This document shows positions 1-8,555 of a stretch of DNA of 26,766 nucleotides, piece by piece. The position numbers were made by a program, and so were the translations under genes. The stretch lies in NCBI GenBank assembly GCA_002480925.1, contig DLDA01000038.1, positions 1 through 26,766 on the forward strand, given 5' to 3'. How positions within the stretch are numbered: the stretch's first letter is position 1; each line of letters begins with the position of its first letter. The stretch is from Lachnospiraceae bacterium UBA7784. GTDB lineage: Bacteria; Bacillota; Clostridia; Lachnospirales; Lachnospiraceae. The notes beneath the pieces are model-generated. The model did no database searches. It worked only from the letters and a program-made list of their open reading frames with translations, and was not told the origin of the DNA.

Positions 1-792
1 CAGATCAAAAACGGTAAGAGAAAGATGAACATCGTAAGCCGTGGAGGATCACTGATCTATGCCTGGATGTCGATGACAGGTGAGGAGAATCCGTTCTACT
101 CACACTTCGATGAGATCTGTGATATCTGTGCAGAGCATGATGTGACTATCTCTCTTGGTGATGCATGCAGACCGGGATGCCTCGCAGATGCAACAGATAT
201 CAGCCAGGTGGATGAGCTGATCCGACTCGGTGAGCTGACCCAGAGGGCCTGGGAGAAAAATGTCCAGGTCATGATCGAGGGACCGGGACATGTACCAATG
301 GATCAGATCGCTGCCAATATGAAGATTGAGCAGACTATATGCAAGGGTGCTCCGTTCTATGTACTCGGACCTCTTGTGACAGATATAGCACCGGGATATG
401 ATCACATCACAGCAGCCATTGGCGGAGCAATCGCAGCAATGAATGGCGCTTCATTCCTCTGCTACGTGACACCGGCGGAGCATCTGGCACTTCCGAATGT
501 GGATGACGTAAGAGAAGGAATCATCGCATCGAGAATTGCAGCTCATGCAGCAGACATCGCAAAGCATCTCCCACATGCCAGAGATATCGATGACAAGATG
601 GCTGACGCCAGAAGAAAGCTCGACTGGGATGCCCAGTTCGAATGTGCCATGGATCCGAAGACGGCTGAGGAGATCCGTGACAGTCGCCTTCCTGAGGATG
701 ATCATTCAGATACCTGCTCAATGTGCGGAAAGTTCTGTGCAGTAAGGTCTATGAACAAGGCACTGGCCGGAGAGACTATAGATATTCTGTAA
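1..792 (+). CDS. thiC: ThiC, HMP-phosphate synthase, 3' part
   Basis: Open from the first base of the window, so the start lies upstream; 263 residues are visible. ThiC is a radical-SAM enzyme that rearranges aminoimidazole ribotide into the hydroxymethylpyrimidine phosphate of thiamin. Visible family blocks are [53 protein letters not shown] and CYVTPAEHL. The C-terminal cluster motif CSMCGKFC has spacing C-x2-C-x3-C; many proteobacterial and bacillar enzymes have x4, but as I recall clostridial ThiC proteins carry this shorter form, so I do not treat it as a defect. A paralogue making hydroxybenzimidazole (BzaF-like) shares this fold and cannot be fully excluded from the C-terminal part alone. 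A strong terminator follows directly, so this is the last gene of its transcript. Confidence 0.95.
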   Translation, partial: QIKNGKRKMNIVSRGGSLIYAWMSMTGEENPFYSHFDEICDICAEHDVTISLGDACRPGCLADATDISQVDELIRLGELTQRAWEKNVQVMIEGPGHVPMDQIAANMKIEQTICKGAPFYVLGPLVTDIAPGYDHITAAIGGAIAAMNGASFLCYVTPAEHLALPNVDDVREGIIASRIAAHAADIAKHLPHARDIDDKMADARRKLDWDAQFECAMDPKTAEEIRDSRLPEDDHSDTCSMCGKFCAVRSMNKALAGETIDIL

Positions 793-805
793 GAAGGTAT
801 ATAGG

Positions 806-844
806 ATGCACCATTTGTACCGGGGTACAGATGGTGCATTTTTT
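806..844 (+). terminator. Rho-independent terminator after thiC
   Basis: Bases 806-820 (ATGCACCATTTGTAC) pair with 825-839 (GTACAGATGGTGCAT), giving a 15-bp stem with one T-G wobble and a CGGG loop, followed by a run of T at 839-844. It lies 14 nt after the thiC stop codon. Confidence 0.92.
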
Positions 845-867
845 ATGGAAAATTATATAAATAAGGT

Positions 868-896
868 TTGCCATTGACGGGGATAACGGTTATAAT
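868..896 (+). promoter_or_regulatory. Sigma-A type promoter of the thrH-like gene
   Basis: TTGCCA at 868-873 and TATAAT at 891-896 are separated by 17 bp, just downstream of the thiC terminator and 41 nt before the start codon at 938. An AGGAGGT ribosome binding site precedes that start. Confidence 0.75.
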
Positions 897-937
897 AAAT
901 ACTAGATTTTTGTCTGAAAACGATTTAGGAGGTCACA

Positions 938-1537
938 ATGAATATAGTATGCCTTGACATGGAAGGCGTTTTGGTACCGGAGATATGGATAGCCTTTGCG
1001 GAGAAGACTGGGATACCGGAATTTCGCAGGACCACCAGGGATGAGCCGGATTATGACAAGCTTATGAAGTACAGGATCGATCTTCTGAAGAAGCATGGTC
1101 TGGGACTTAAGGAGGTTCAGGATGTTATAGCAGAGATCGAGCCGCTGGAGGGAGCAAAGGAGTTCCTTGATGAGCTTCGTTCGATCACACAGGTGATCAT
1201 TCTTTCCGATACCTTCGAGCAGTTCGCGACACCGCTTATGAAGAAGCTTAACTGGCCTACTATATTCTGCAATACTCTTGAGGTATCAGAGAACGGCGAG
1301 ATCACAGACTATCATATGAGAGTCGAGAATTCCAAGCTCACTACTGTGAAGGCTCTTCAGTCTATAGGCTTTGATACGATAGCAAGCGGGGACAGCTTTA
1401 ATGATCTGGGGATGATACAGGCGAGCAAGGCTGGCTTTCTCTTCCGCAGTACCGATGCGATAAAGGCAGAGTATCCGCAGATACCGGCGTTCGAGACCTT
1501 TGACGACCTGTTTGGCGCGATAAAAGACAGCCTGTAA
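938..1537 (+). CDS. thrH: ThrH-like phosphoserine phosphatase / homoserine phosphotransferase (HAD family)
   Basis: 199 residues, the usual ThrH length. HAD motif I is CLDMEGV with the nucleophile D7 and acid E9. Motif II serine is in ILSDTF near residue 90, and motif IV is GDSFND near residues 151-156. The N-terminal block [16 protein letters not shown] and the segment [15 protein letters not shown] resemble Pseudomonas ThrH, which dephosphorylates phosphoserine and can pass the phosphate to homoserine. Whether this copy does both cannot be told from sequence. It has its own promoter and an AGGAGGT ribosome binding site. The next gene starts 35 nt downstream with no terminator between, so the signalling genes may be co-transcribed with it. 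Confidence 0.88.
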   Translation: MNIVCLDMEGVLVPEIWIAFAEKTGIPEFRRTTRDEPDYDKLMKYRIDLLKKHGLGLKEVQDVIAEIEPLEGAKEFLDELRSITQVIILSDTFEQFATPLMKKLNWPTIFCNTLEVSENGEITDYHMRVENSKLTTVKALQSIGFDTIASGDSFNDLGMIQASKAGFLFRSTDAIKAEYPQIPAFETFDDLFGAIKDSL

Positions 1538-1572
1538 ACGGGGGGTATTCCTGGAAGTACTTGGAGGGTTTT

Positions 1573-3735
1573 ATGGCAGATACGAACAGGGAGAATAGGG
1601 GGAAAAAGCTTATAGGATTAAGGAAGAAGACAAAAACAGCAAAGACCGGGGACAGAAGGAAGAGTCTTAAGAGGCTTTCTCCGAAGAAAAGGACAGCTGC
1701 TAAGAAGTCCGGTCATCTTTTTAATAAGGAGACCAGTGGCAGAAAAGCAGAGAAAAAGGCCGAAAGGGTAATATCCATAAGGACCAAGCTGATACTGCTT
1801 ATCATACCGGTTACTGTAGCTATAGTAGCCCTGCTTGTAATAGTATCATCTCAGATGTCAAAAAAGAGAATGAAGGCCATGTCGGAGGCTCAGCTTGATT
1901 CGTCGATCGCGAATCAGGCAGACAGCATAGAGGCCTGGCTCAAGCAGAATCTGGAGTTCTTCTCAACTGCAAAGGCCGCTATAGAGGCAGCCCAGCCTAA
2001 GACGCCTGACCAGCTGAAGGACCTGCTCAATGTATATTACGGGCAGAATAATAGCTGTCCTAACGGACTTTATGTGGCGGGATCAGACGGGAAGTATTTC
2101 AAGGCGACCAAGTCTAGTCTTGCCTTTGCAGATGTTGCCAATACCACCTGGTACAGACAGGGCCTTACCAGAGTCAATATGGACTATGGTTCCGCATATA
2201 TGGATATGGCTGGTAAGTATGTGGTATCGGCGTCTGCACTCTTAAATGATGGTTCTGGAAAGCTGCGTGTCATATCGGCAGATGTATCGCTTGACAGGAT
2301 AAGCACCATTGTAAACTCAGGGACCAGAATGAAGGGGGCCAATTCCTTCCTGGTTGATTCAAGAGTAGGTACTATTCTTTCTTCACCGAAGTATTCACTT
2401 GCCGGGACCAATATCAACAAGTCGAATGATCCACTGATAAAGGGCGTGGCGGAAAAGATAAAAAAGCATGATCTAGAGGCTGGCACGATAGATGACAAGC
2501 TTGTTGAGATGAGAAGTATAAGTGATACAGACTGGGTCCTGGTATCATATGCTCCTATGAGTCTTATCATGAAGGAGGTCGCTTCACTCGGAAGAACTCT
2601 TGCCATACTTGGAGTGCTCGCTCTTGCCATACTTGTTGTAATACTGCTTACGGTGGTAAACGGCATCTTTGCCCCTATTTCCGGTATCACCAGAAGCATC
2701 ACCAATATGACCGAGGGTGACTTTACCATCAAGGTGGATAAGACCTCGCACGACGAGATCGGAGCCATGTCGGGAAGCATCGGAAGGTTTATCGACAGGA
2801 TGAGAGGAATGCTCTCATCGATAAGCTCTGAATCTGATAAGCTTAAAAGCCAGTCAGAAAACAGTGACAAGGTCTCAAAGGATATGCTGCGTGAGTCCAC
2901 CTCACAGACAAAGGAGATGGAGAACCTGAATCAGACAGTTGATTCGCTGGCGCTTGCAGTCAACAATATTGCTGAATCCGCGACCACACTGGCCCAGGTG
3001 GTTTCCGATACCAAGGAGGATTCAGACAAGACAAATGAAGCGATGGACAATACCGTCCGTATCGCAAGGCAGGGTCGGGAGGATATAAGAAATCTCGGAA
3101 CGGCAATGGACGAGATAAGGGAATCAAATCAGTCTCTTGTCGAGTCAGTAAACCAGGTCGGAGATGCTTCTAAGCAGATCACCAGGATAGTAGGTCTGAT
3201 ACAGGAGATAGCGGACGAGACCAACCTTCTGTCTCTGAATGCTTCTATTGAAGCAGCAAGAGCAGGAGAAAGCGGAAGAGGCTTCGCTGTCGTAGCTTCT
3301 CAGATAGGAAAGCTGGCCAATAATTCAGGAGAGAGCGCTGCCAGCATAAGCAAGCTTATAAACACAGTATCCGAACAGATAAAAGAGGTAGTGGAAAGGG
3401 CAGACCAGTCTTATCAGGCAATCGAGAAGAATGCCGGCCTTATCGATAAGACAGTTGAGAGCTTTGACGAGATCTATAAGAATATAGGTCAGTCAAGCAG
3501 AAGACTGACAAGAGTCGTTGAAAATATCAGAAAGGTCGAGGATGTGGCGTCAAGCGTAGCAGCCATCTCAGAGGAGCAGGCTGCAAGTACGGCAGAGATC
3601 CAGACTACATCCAGGGAGATCATGGAGCATGCGCGCTCGATCACTAGATCAAGTCAGGATGTGGCTGAGAACTCAAGAGAGCTTTCTGACACCTCAAACG
3701 CTCTTGCAGGCTACGTATCGAAATTCAGGATTTAA
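1573..3735 (+). CDS. Methyl-accepting chemotaxis protein with a highly basic N-terminal extension
   Basis: Start chosen at ATG 1573 because GGAGGG at 1563-1568 is then correctly spaced; a TTG at 1561 in the same frame overlaps that site. The 720-residue protein has an unusual cytoplasmic leader of about 72 residues with 27 Lys/Arg and only about six acidic residues. It is followed by TM1 (about 71-92), an extracellular Cache-like sensor (about 95-335, with WYRQGL and a [14 protein letters not shown] segment), TM2 (about 340-363), HAMP (about 364-416) and a long coiled-coil signalling domain. The tip contains [19 protein letters not shown] and GRGFAVVA, which is diagnostic of chemoreceptors that bind CheA/CheW. 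No CheR-binding pentapeptide is seen at the C-terminus. The ligand is unknown; the sugar-binding-type lipoprotein encoded 13 nt downstream is a possible ligand carrier (inference). Confidence 0.95.
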   Translation: MADTNRENRGKKLIGLRKKTKTAKTGDRRKSLKRLSPKKRTAAKKSGHLFNKETSGRKAEKKAERVISIRTKLILLIIPVTVAIVALLVIVSSQMSKKRMKAMSEAQLDSSIANQADSIEAWLKQNLEFFSTAKAAIEAAQPKTPDQLKDLLNVYYGQNNSCPNGLYVAGSDGKYFKATKSSLAFADVANTTWYRQGLTRVNMDYGSAYMDMAGKYVVSASALLNDGSGKLRVISADVSLDRISTIVNSGTRMKGANSFLVDSRVGTILSSPKYSLAGTNINKSNDPLIKGVAEKIKKHDLEAGTIDDKLVEMRSISDTDWVLVSYAPMSLIMKEVASLGRTLAILGVLALAILVVILLTVVNGIFAPISGITRSITNMTEGDFTIKVDKTSHDEIGAMSGSIGRFIDRMRGMLSSISSESDKLKSQSENSDKVSKDMLRESTSQTKEMENLNQTVDSLALAVNNIAESATTLAQVVSDTKEDSDKTNEAMDNTVRIARQGREDIRNLGTAMDEIRESNQSLVESVNQVGDASKQITRIVGLIQEIADETNLLSLNASIEAARAGESGRGFAVVASQIGKLANNSGESAASISKLINTVSEQIKEVVERADQSYQAIEKNAGLIDKTVESFDEIYKNIGQSSRRLTRVVENIRKVEDVASSVAAISEEQAASTAEIQTTSREIMEHARSITRSSQDVAENSRELSDTSNALAGYVSKFRI

Positions 3736-3748
3736 GGAGGCAAAGATT

Positions 3749-4741
3749 ATGATAAGATATAAGAAATTCTTTTCTCTCCTTACTGCTTTATGTCTGACTG
3801 CGGGACTGACCTGCTGTGGATCAGCAGATAATGACTCAACGACTGATGTGACAAGCAGCAAAAAGATCCTGGTCACCATCTCGGATTCGAAGAACGGTAC
3901 CAGAGGAGATTTCGAGAAGGCCATAAGGAAGGAAGGCAAGGCAGCCGGATATGATATTACAGTACAGCAGACTGCAGGAGTCTTAGACACCCAGATCAAA
4001 CAGCTACGTAATGCAAAGCAGCATAAGTTCGGCGGGGTGATCTGCTGGGCGGATGATCCGGATGCTGCAAAGCAGCTTGAGATAGCTGCCAACGGACTGC
4101 CGATAGTTTTCGTAAACAGCCTTCCTGATGAGGATGCTCTTACCCAAGGCTCATATGTCTATGTGGGAAGTGATGATCAGAAGGCAGGTCAGGATCAGGC
4201 CTCTTACGTCTACGATAAGCTTGGAAAGCCAGATAAGCTGAACCTCCTCATGATGAAGGGCAAGAAGGATGATGATTCGACCGGGAGGAGAACAGACGCA
4301 GTCAGGAATTATCTTACCGATCATGGCTGTCAGGTGAATATCGTCTTCTCTGATTTCGCTGACGACAGTACGGATACAGCCTACAGCCTGATGCAGCGCT
4401 TCAGGACGACAGGACAGAGCTTCGATGCGGCTATCTGCAATGATGATGCAATGGCGCTTGGAGTCATAAGGTATATGCAGGAGAACGGCCTGTCTACAGA
4501 CAAGATACCAGTATGTGGCATAGATGGTTCAAAGGATGCGCTTGCATCGATCAAATCAGGCGGAATGTCCTTTACCGATATGCAGCAGACTACAAAGACT
4601 GCCAGAGCCTGTATTGATGCGATCGGAAGGATCAAATCTGGAGGCACTATAAATGGCCTTAGCGGAGCATCAGAGGATGGAAAATATATCTGGATCCCTT
4701 ATCAGAAGGTTACTGCTGATAATGTAGATAAGATCAGATAG
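3749..4741 (+). CDS. Sugar-binding-type (type 1 periplasmic binding protein) lipoprotein
   Basis: Start chosen at ATG 3749, preceded by AAGGAGG at 3734-3740; the reading frame is open further upstream inside the chemoreceptor gene. The 330-residue product has a short basic N-terminus, a hydrophobic stretch and a lipobox-like LTCCG. Two adjacent cysteines make the exact lipidation site ambiguous. Residues from about 38 onward match the ribose/galactose-binding fold: KILVTISDSKNGTRGDF, GGVICWADDPDAAKQL, PIVFVNS, YVYVGSDDQKAGQ, FDAAICNDDAMALGVIRY, VCGIDGSKDAL. No ABC permease or ATPase gene lies nearby, so this is an orphan binding protein. Its position between a chemoreceptor and an HD-GYP protein suggests sensing rather than transport (inference). 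Confidence 0.87.
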   Translation: MIRYKKFFSLLTALCLTAGLTCCGSADNDSTTDVTSSKKILVTISDSKNGTRGDFEKAIRKEGKAAGYDITVQQTAGVLDTQIKQLRNAKQHKFGGVICWADDPDAAKQLEIAANGLPIVFVNSLPDEDALTQGSYVYVGSDDQKAGQDQASYVYDKLGKPDKLNLLMMKGKKDDDSTGRRTDAVRNYLTDHGCQVNIVFSDFADDSTDTAYSLMQRFRTTGQSFDAAICNDDAMALGVIRYMQENGLSTDKIPVCGIDGSKDALASIKSGGMSFTDMQQTTKTARACIDAIGRIKSGGTINGLSGASEDGKYIWIPYQKVTADNVDKIR

Positions 4742-4755
4742 TAAGGAGGCAACCT

Positions 4756-5322
4756 ATGAGATCAGGAACAAAGGAAAGCAGGTTTTCACAGATCATCATT
4801 GCGGTGCTTGCGATCATACTTGGAGTTTTATGTGTCGCCAGGCCGGATAAGGCGGCGGGCTTTATAGTAAGCGCAGTCGGCCTTATAATACTCATAGTAG
4901 GGATCGTGATGATAGTTTCAAAGCTTAAGGATAATAATCTGAGAGTTCCAGCTATTATCCTTGGCGCAGTCATAGCTACTATAGGAATCTTTATCTTCAC
5001 GCATCCGGATCAGACAATATCTCTTATCTTCATAGCCTTTGGCGTGCTTCTTGTAGCAGATTCCATTCAGGGGATAACCTCAAGCATGGTAATAAAGGAA
5101 GCCGGGGGTCCATGGAGCATATCCCTTACTATGGCTCTTATTAGCTTCGTATTCGGTGTGATCTGCTTTATGGCTCCGAAGTTCTTTCCGTCGCTTAGCT
5201 TTATGATCATAGGAATAATGCTTATCTACGATGGAGTCACATCCATTTATTCGTCTATAAGGGCGGGCAGAGCGGATAAGTCAGTTGTCGATTCTCATAT
5301 AGTTGATGAAAAGGACATCTGA
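4756..5322 (+). CDS. DUF308/HdeD-like multi-pass membrane protein
   Basis: 188 residues, mostly hydrophobic, with about six predicted membrane segments arranged as repeated units of the form hydrophobic-G-hydrophobic-P (LGVLCVARPDKAAGF, IGIFIFTHPDQTISL, FGVICFMAPKFFPSL). This internal repetition is typical of the DUF308/HdeD family. HdeD is linked to acid resistance in Escherichia coli, but the function in Firmicutes is not known. AAGGAGG precedes the ATG and the gene starts 14 nt after the lipoprotein stop, so it is very likely in the same operon. The short hydrophilic C-terminus (about residues 170-188) is probably cytoplasmic. Confidence 0.8.
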   Translation: MRSGTKESRFSQIIIAVLAIILGVLCVARPDKAAGFIVSAVGLIILIVGIVMIVSKLKDNNLRVPAIILGAVIATIGIFIFTHPDQTISLIFIAFGVLLVADSIQGITSSMVIKEAGGPWSISLTMALISFVFGVICFMAPKFFPSLSFMIIGIMLIYDGVTSIYSSIRAGRADKSVVDSHIVDEKDI

Positions 5323-5343
5323 TATTTCAAAGGAAATGATAAA

Positions 5344-5595
5344 TTGAGAACCATGGAATTCAAAATGGAGAGGACAGGTCTGTTAAAGGTGGGGGACCGT
5401 CTTCCCGTAACAGAGTCAAAGCTTCCGAATTCCTATTATTATACTCTGGGAAGGTCTTACGCTATGTCGGCTAACTATACGACACTTGAGAGACTTAAGT
5501 CACGAGAGGGTCTGGTAAAGGATATCAGAAAGACTCCCAAGGGGTATTTTGTCACTGTGGAATTTCAGGAGGATGAGACTAGAAACGAGAAGTAA
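5344..5595 (+). CDS. Small conserved-looking protein of unknown function upstream of HD-GYP
   Basis: I do not recognise a family. The 83-residue soluble product starts at TTG 5344, with AAAGGA about 9 nt upstream; an in-frame ATG at 5353 would give 80 residues but has a poorer ribosome binding site. The sequence mixes short beta-prone blocks ([23 protein letters not shown]) with a Tyr-rich centre ([10 protein letters not shown]). Its TAA stop at 5593-5595 directly abuts the ATG of the HD-GYP gene, and that gene has only a weak ribosome binding site of its own, so translation is probably coupled. This tight coupling suggests a role with the phosphodiesterase (inference). Confidence 0.7.
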   Translation: MRTMEFKMERTGLLKVGDRLPVTESKLPNSYYYTLGRSYAMSANYTTLERLKSREGLVKDIRKTPKGYFVTVEFQEDETRNEK

Positions 5596-6642
5596 ATGAG
5601 GTATCTACCAGTTGAAGAACTCACCCGTGGCATGATTTTAGGACAGGAGATGTATGATCCTGCCGGACTGATGCTTCTGGCGAGACATACAGAGCTTGAC
5701 GACCAGACAATCGGGATAATAAGTCGTACCGGAGTACCGGGCGTTTATATAGAGGATGAATTCTCCAGAGATGCTGAAATCCGTGATGTGATCTCTTCAG
5801 AGGTCAAAAAGTCCGCACTTCAGATAGTTCATGACGTATTTATCCGTGCAGAGCAGGGAGAGACCGTTGATGAGGAAAGGATAGCTTCGATCGTATCCCA
5901 GATCACGCGTCAGGTCATAGAGGACAGGGATGTCATCTGCAATCTTGTAAATGTGCGTGCATATGACGGATATACCTATTTCCATTCGGTGAATGTGGCT
6001 GTTCTGGCAGGTGTTCTGGGAGCGAAGCTTGGTCTTAGTGAGGCGGAGCTTAATGACCTTATTACTGCCGGCTTTCTCCATGATGTAGGCAAGGTCTTTA
6101 TCGATATAGATATTATCAATGCTCCTAGAAGGCTTACGGCCGAGGAGAGAGAAGTCATAAAGGCTCATCCCGGAATGGGGTATGAGTTCCTGAGGGACAA
6201 TTACAGCTTTGATCAGGATGTGCTTCTGGCCGTATATGAGCATCATGAATGGTTTAATGGTGAGGGATACCCGAGAGGGATCAAGGGTGATCAGATCACC
6301 TTACCTGCAAGGATCCTTAAGGTGGCGGACGTATATGATGCTATGACGGGGAAGAGATGCTACCATGACCCGTATCTGCCAAGTGATGTCCTTGAGTACA
6401 TAATGGGACGGGATGGAATGGAATTTGACCCTGACGTCGTGGCTGTAATGAGCAGGGAGCTCTGTCTCTATCCTGTCGGATGTGAGGTGGAGCTGTCTGA
6501 CGGCAGGAGAGCTCTTGTGATCGAGAATCATAAGGGAGCCATACAGAGACCTAAGGTCAAGATATATGACAGCGGAGAAGAGATAGATCTTGCTTCAGAC
6601 AGGAAGTCATGGAACCTTACAATAGTAAAGCTGTTTTTATGA
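5596..6642 (+). CDS. HD-GYP domain protein, probable cyclic di-GMP phosphodiesterase
   Basis: 348 residues. The C-terminal half has the HD-GYP signature: FHSVNVAVLAG, LHDVGK (about residues 160-165), HPGMGYEFL, and HHEWFNGEGYP (from about residue 214) followed by RGIKGDQI, then KVADVYDAMTGKR. The metal-binding HD and HH residues and the GYP triplet are all present, so catalytic activity is expected. The N-terminal region of about 110 residues is of the kind often found before HD-GYP domains in Firmicutes, and a beta-rich tail of about 60 residues follows the domain (VGCEVELSDGRRALVIEN). No GGDEF synthase is in the window. With the chemoreceptor upstream, the gene set links chemosensing and c-di-GMP turnover (inference). 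Confidence 0.92.
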   Translation: MRYLPVEELTRGMILGQEMYDPAGLMLLARHTELDDQTIGIISRTGVPGVYIEDEFSRDAEIRDVISSEVKKSALQIVHDVFIRAEQGETVDEERIASIVSQITRQVIEDRDVICNLVNVRAYDGYTYFHSVNVAVLAGVLGAKLGLSEAELNDLITAGFLHDVGKVFIDIDIINAPRRLTAEEREVIKAHPGMGYEFLRDNYSFDQDVLLAVYEHHEWFNGEGYPRGIKGDQITLPARILKVADVYDAMTGKRCYHDPYLPSDVLEYIMGRDGMEFDPDVVAVMSRELCLYPVGCEVELSDGRRALVIENHKGAIQRPKVKIYDSGEEIDLASDRKSWNLTIVKLFL

Positions 6643-6649
6643 GGAATGA

Positions 6650-7225
6650 ATGAATACCCAGGGTGCAAACGAGATAGATCTGCTTCTGGCCGAGAGCTTC
6701 AAAAAGCTGGCGAGGACACATCAGATCGAAAAGATCACAATCAGACAGATCACGGATGAGGCCGGGGTGATAAGACCAACCTTCTATAATCACTTTCAGG
6801 ACAAGTATGAGCTTCTGGAGTGGATCATAAGAAGGGAGCTTATTGATCCAATAGAGCCGCTCCTTGATAACGGAATGCTTAAGGAGGCACTTATCCTTCC
6901 TCTCACTACTATGGAGAAGGATAAGGAATTCTATACAAGGGCTGTAAATCTTGAGGGACAGAATTCTTTCTCGGAGACACTGAGAAAGGCCATATCTGAA
7001 ATGTCCCTTAAGCGTCTGAACCGGAAAAAAATAGAGGAGCTTCTGCCATACAAGAAGTGGCTTACTGCTGAGAGGGTGGCGGATTATTTCAGCGCGGCCT
7101 TATGCTATGCAGTGATCGAATGGGTAAAGGACGATATGAGAGTGCCGATGAATGAGCTGGTTGATATTTTTATCTATATTGCCAGCCATTCTCTGACGGA
7201 AATCATTTCAAATCTGTACCAGTAG
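6650..7225 (+). CDS. TetR/AcrR-family regulator (DhaS-like)
   Basis: 191 residues with an N-terminal TetR helix-turn-helix at about residues 25-50 (ITIRQITDEAGVIRPTFYNH then FQDKYELLEWI). The all-helical C-terminus resembles the TetR_C_7 / DhaS-like group rather than classical drug-pump repressors (family resemblance from memory). The gene starts 8 nt after the HD-GYP stop with a GAGGAATG ribosome binding site, so it is probably the last gene of the signalling operon. Likely targets are its own operon or the MntP-like gene that follows, upstream of which there is a long inverted repeat (inference). Confidence 0.85.
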   Translation: MNTQGANEIDLLLAESFKKLARTHQIEKITIRQITDEAGVIRPTFYNHFQDKYELLEWIIRRELIDPIEPLLDNGMLKEALILPLTTMEKDKEFYTRAVNLEGQNSFSETLRKAISEMSLKRLNRKKIEELLPYKKWLTAERVADYFSAALCYAVIEWVKDDMRVPMNELVDIFIYIASHSLTEIISNLYQ

Positions 7226-7256
7226 ACGGTCAGATATCACTTCTATTACAAATCGT

Positions 7257-7319
7257 AAAAAGTGTATCGCTCTTATCTACACGCGAAATAGAATGAATAT
7301 TTAATAAAGCGATACTTTT
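7257..7319. promoter_or_regulatory. Interrupted inverted repeat upstream of the MntP-like gene
   Basis: AAAAGTGTATCGCT at 7258-7271 is matched on the other strand by AGCGATACTTTT at 7308-7319, with one extra 2-nt step in the left arm and about 36 nt between the arms. A TATAGT hexamer at 7324-7329 lies just beyond the right arm. The structure could be an operator pair for the adjacent TetR protein or a weak transcript end for the operon to its left. The loop is too long, and the T-run too short, for a confident terminator call. Confidence 0.4.
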
Positions 7320-7355
7320 GGATATAGTATAAAAAAAGCTACTACTGGAGGATTC

Positions 7356-7937
7356 ATGAACTGGTTAGGTAATCTGCTGATCATAGTCGGGATCAGCTTT
7401 GATATATATGCGGCAATGGAGATCCGCGGAGCCATGCTTGCGAAGATCAAGCCGAAGGCGCTTATACTTGCAAGTCTTATCATCACTCTCATACAGTGCG
7501 TATTTTTCTTTGGGGGATTCTTTATTTCATACGACCTTATAAGCCATGATCAGATGGCGGCAGCCAATGCCAGACCGCTCGGGAATACTCTTGCCGCGAT
7601 CATATTTTTTGCACTTGCAGTCAGGCTTATACATAAGGCCATAAGGCATGAGGAAATAGAAGAGAAAAGAGAAGAGATGAGCCTTAAGACCTATTCTCTT
7701 ATAGTGCTTGTCGGAGCGGTTTATACTCTCTTTGCAGGACTTGCCTGCGGTCTTACCGAGTCGAATATATGGCTTATGCTGATAACGATAGTCGTATCTA
7801 CAATTGTTGTTGTTTCAGCCGGCGTCTACACCGGATACAGATATGGCTTTGCATCAAGACCCAGGGTATATCTGTCAGGAGCAGCCCTTCTGATCATCGC
7901 CGGGGTCTGGTCTATTATAAGGTCTGTAATATCATGA
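7356..7937 (+). CDS. Six-TM membrane protein resembling MntP (DUF204, LysE superfamily)
   Basis: 193 residues with six predicted membrane segments and a charged central loop (about residues 100-113, rich in Glu/Lys/Arg). The N-terminal block ISFDIYAAMEIRGAML resembles the SxDAFAVxxGxG motif of manganese exporters of the MntP type, and a degenerate second copy may be GLACGLTESNIW. The second half has lost the acidic residue of the motif, so manganese transport is only a suggestion. GGAG at 7347-7350 precedes the ATG. I saw no yybP-ykoY manganese riboswitch in the 130-nt leader. The stop codon overlaps the nth start (ATGA). Confidence 0.65.
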   Translation: MNWLGNLLIIVGISFDIYAAMEIRGAMLAKIKPKALILASLIITLIQCVFFFGGFFISYDLISHDQMAAANARPLGNTLAAIIFFALAVRLIHKAIRHEEIEEKREEMSLKTYSLIVLVGAVYTLFAGLACGLTESNIWLMLITIVVSTIVVVSAGVYTGYRYGFASRPRVYLSGAALLIIAGVWSIIRSVIS

Positions 7938-8554
7938 AGAAAAGAACAGAAGAAATACTAAAGCGGCTGGACGGAGTTTACGGCAGAGATATTCCCTGCT
8001 ATCTGCATTATGAGACTCCGTGGCAGCTGCTTTTTTCTACAATAATGTCAGCCCAGTGTACCGACAGGAAGGTAAACGAGGTGGCAGAAAGGCTCTATAA
8101 GAAGTATTCGACCGTAAAGGCATTTGCGGATGCACAGATAGAAGAGCTGGAGCAGGATATAAGAGCGACAGGCTTTTATCATACAAAGGCAAGGAATCTG
8201 AAGGCCTGCGCGAGGAGACTGCTGGAGGATTATGACGGCCAGGTACCGCGTACCATAGAGGAGCTTACTTCCCTGCCGGGAGTCGGACGCAAGACAGCAA
8301 ATGTGATCCGAGGGAACATATATCATGATCCTTCAATAGTTGTAGATACCCATGTCGGACGTATCTCAAGGAGACTGGGACTAACAGAGGAAAAGGATCC
8401 TGCCAGGGTCGAGAGGGATCTGATGAGGGAGATTCCAAAAGACCACTGGATAGCCATAAATATCCAGTTCATTGCTCTTGGCAGAAGTATCTGTACGGCC
8501 AGGTCACCTAAGTGTAATGAGTGCTTTTTAAGCGACATATGTGGTGGTATATAG
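7934..8554 (+). CDS. nth: Endonuclease III, base-excision repair DNA glycosylase/AP lyase
   Basis: 206 residues from ATG 7934, close to the length of E. coli Nth. The helix-hairpin-helix is LPGVGRKTANVI, with the catalytic lysine near residue 119 and the catalytic aspartate in VVDTHVGR near residue 137. The C-terminal 4Fe-4S loop is C-x6-C-x2-C-x5-C (CTARSPKCNECFLSDIC). All key residues are present. It removes oxidised pyrimidines from DNA. The frame is open 165 nt further upstream, but an earlier start would lie inside the MntP-like gene; ATG 7934 forms an ATGA overlap with that gene's stop, implying translational coupling. The converging gene on the other strand ends only 1 nt away. Confidence 0.95.
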   Translation: MKKRTEEILKRLDGVYGRDIPCYLHYETPWQLLFSTIMSAQCTDRKVNEVAERLYKKYSTVKAFADAQIEELEQDIRATGFYHTKARNLKACARRLLEDYDGQVPRTIEELTSLPGVGRKTANVIRGNIYHDPSIVVDTHVGRISRRLGLTEEKDPARVERDLMREIPKDHWIAINIQFIALGRSICTARSPKCNECFLSDICGGI

Positions 8555-8555
8555 A

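Noticed and set aside
745..780. Abnormal C-x2-C-x3-C cluster motif in ThiC
   Set aside because: As far as I recall, clostridial ThiC proteins normally have this spacing, so it is not a sign of a broken enzyme.
2184..2900. Long antisense reading frame (238 codons) inside the chemoreceptor gene
   Set aside because: It lies wholly within a well-supported gene on the other strand and its translation is a Ser/Ile/Met/Leu-rich mirror of chemoreceptor codons with no domain.
7226..7355. Manganese (yybP-ykoY) riboswitch before the MntP-like gene
   Set aside because: The conserved loops of that riboswitch are not seen in this 130-nt leader.
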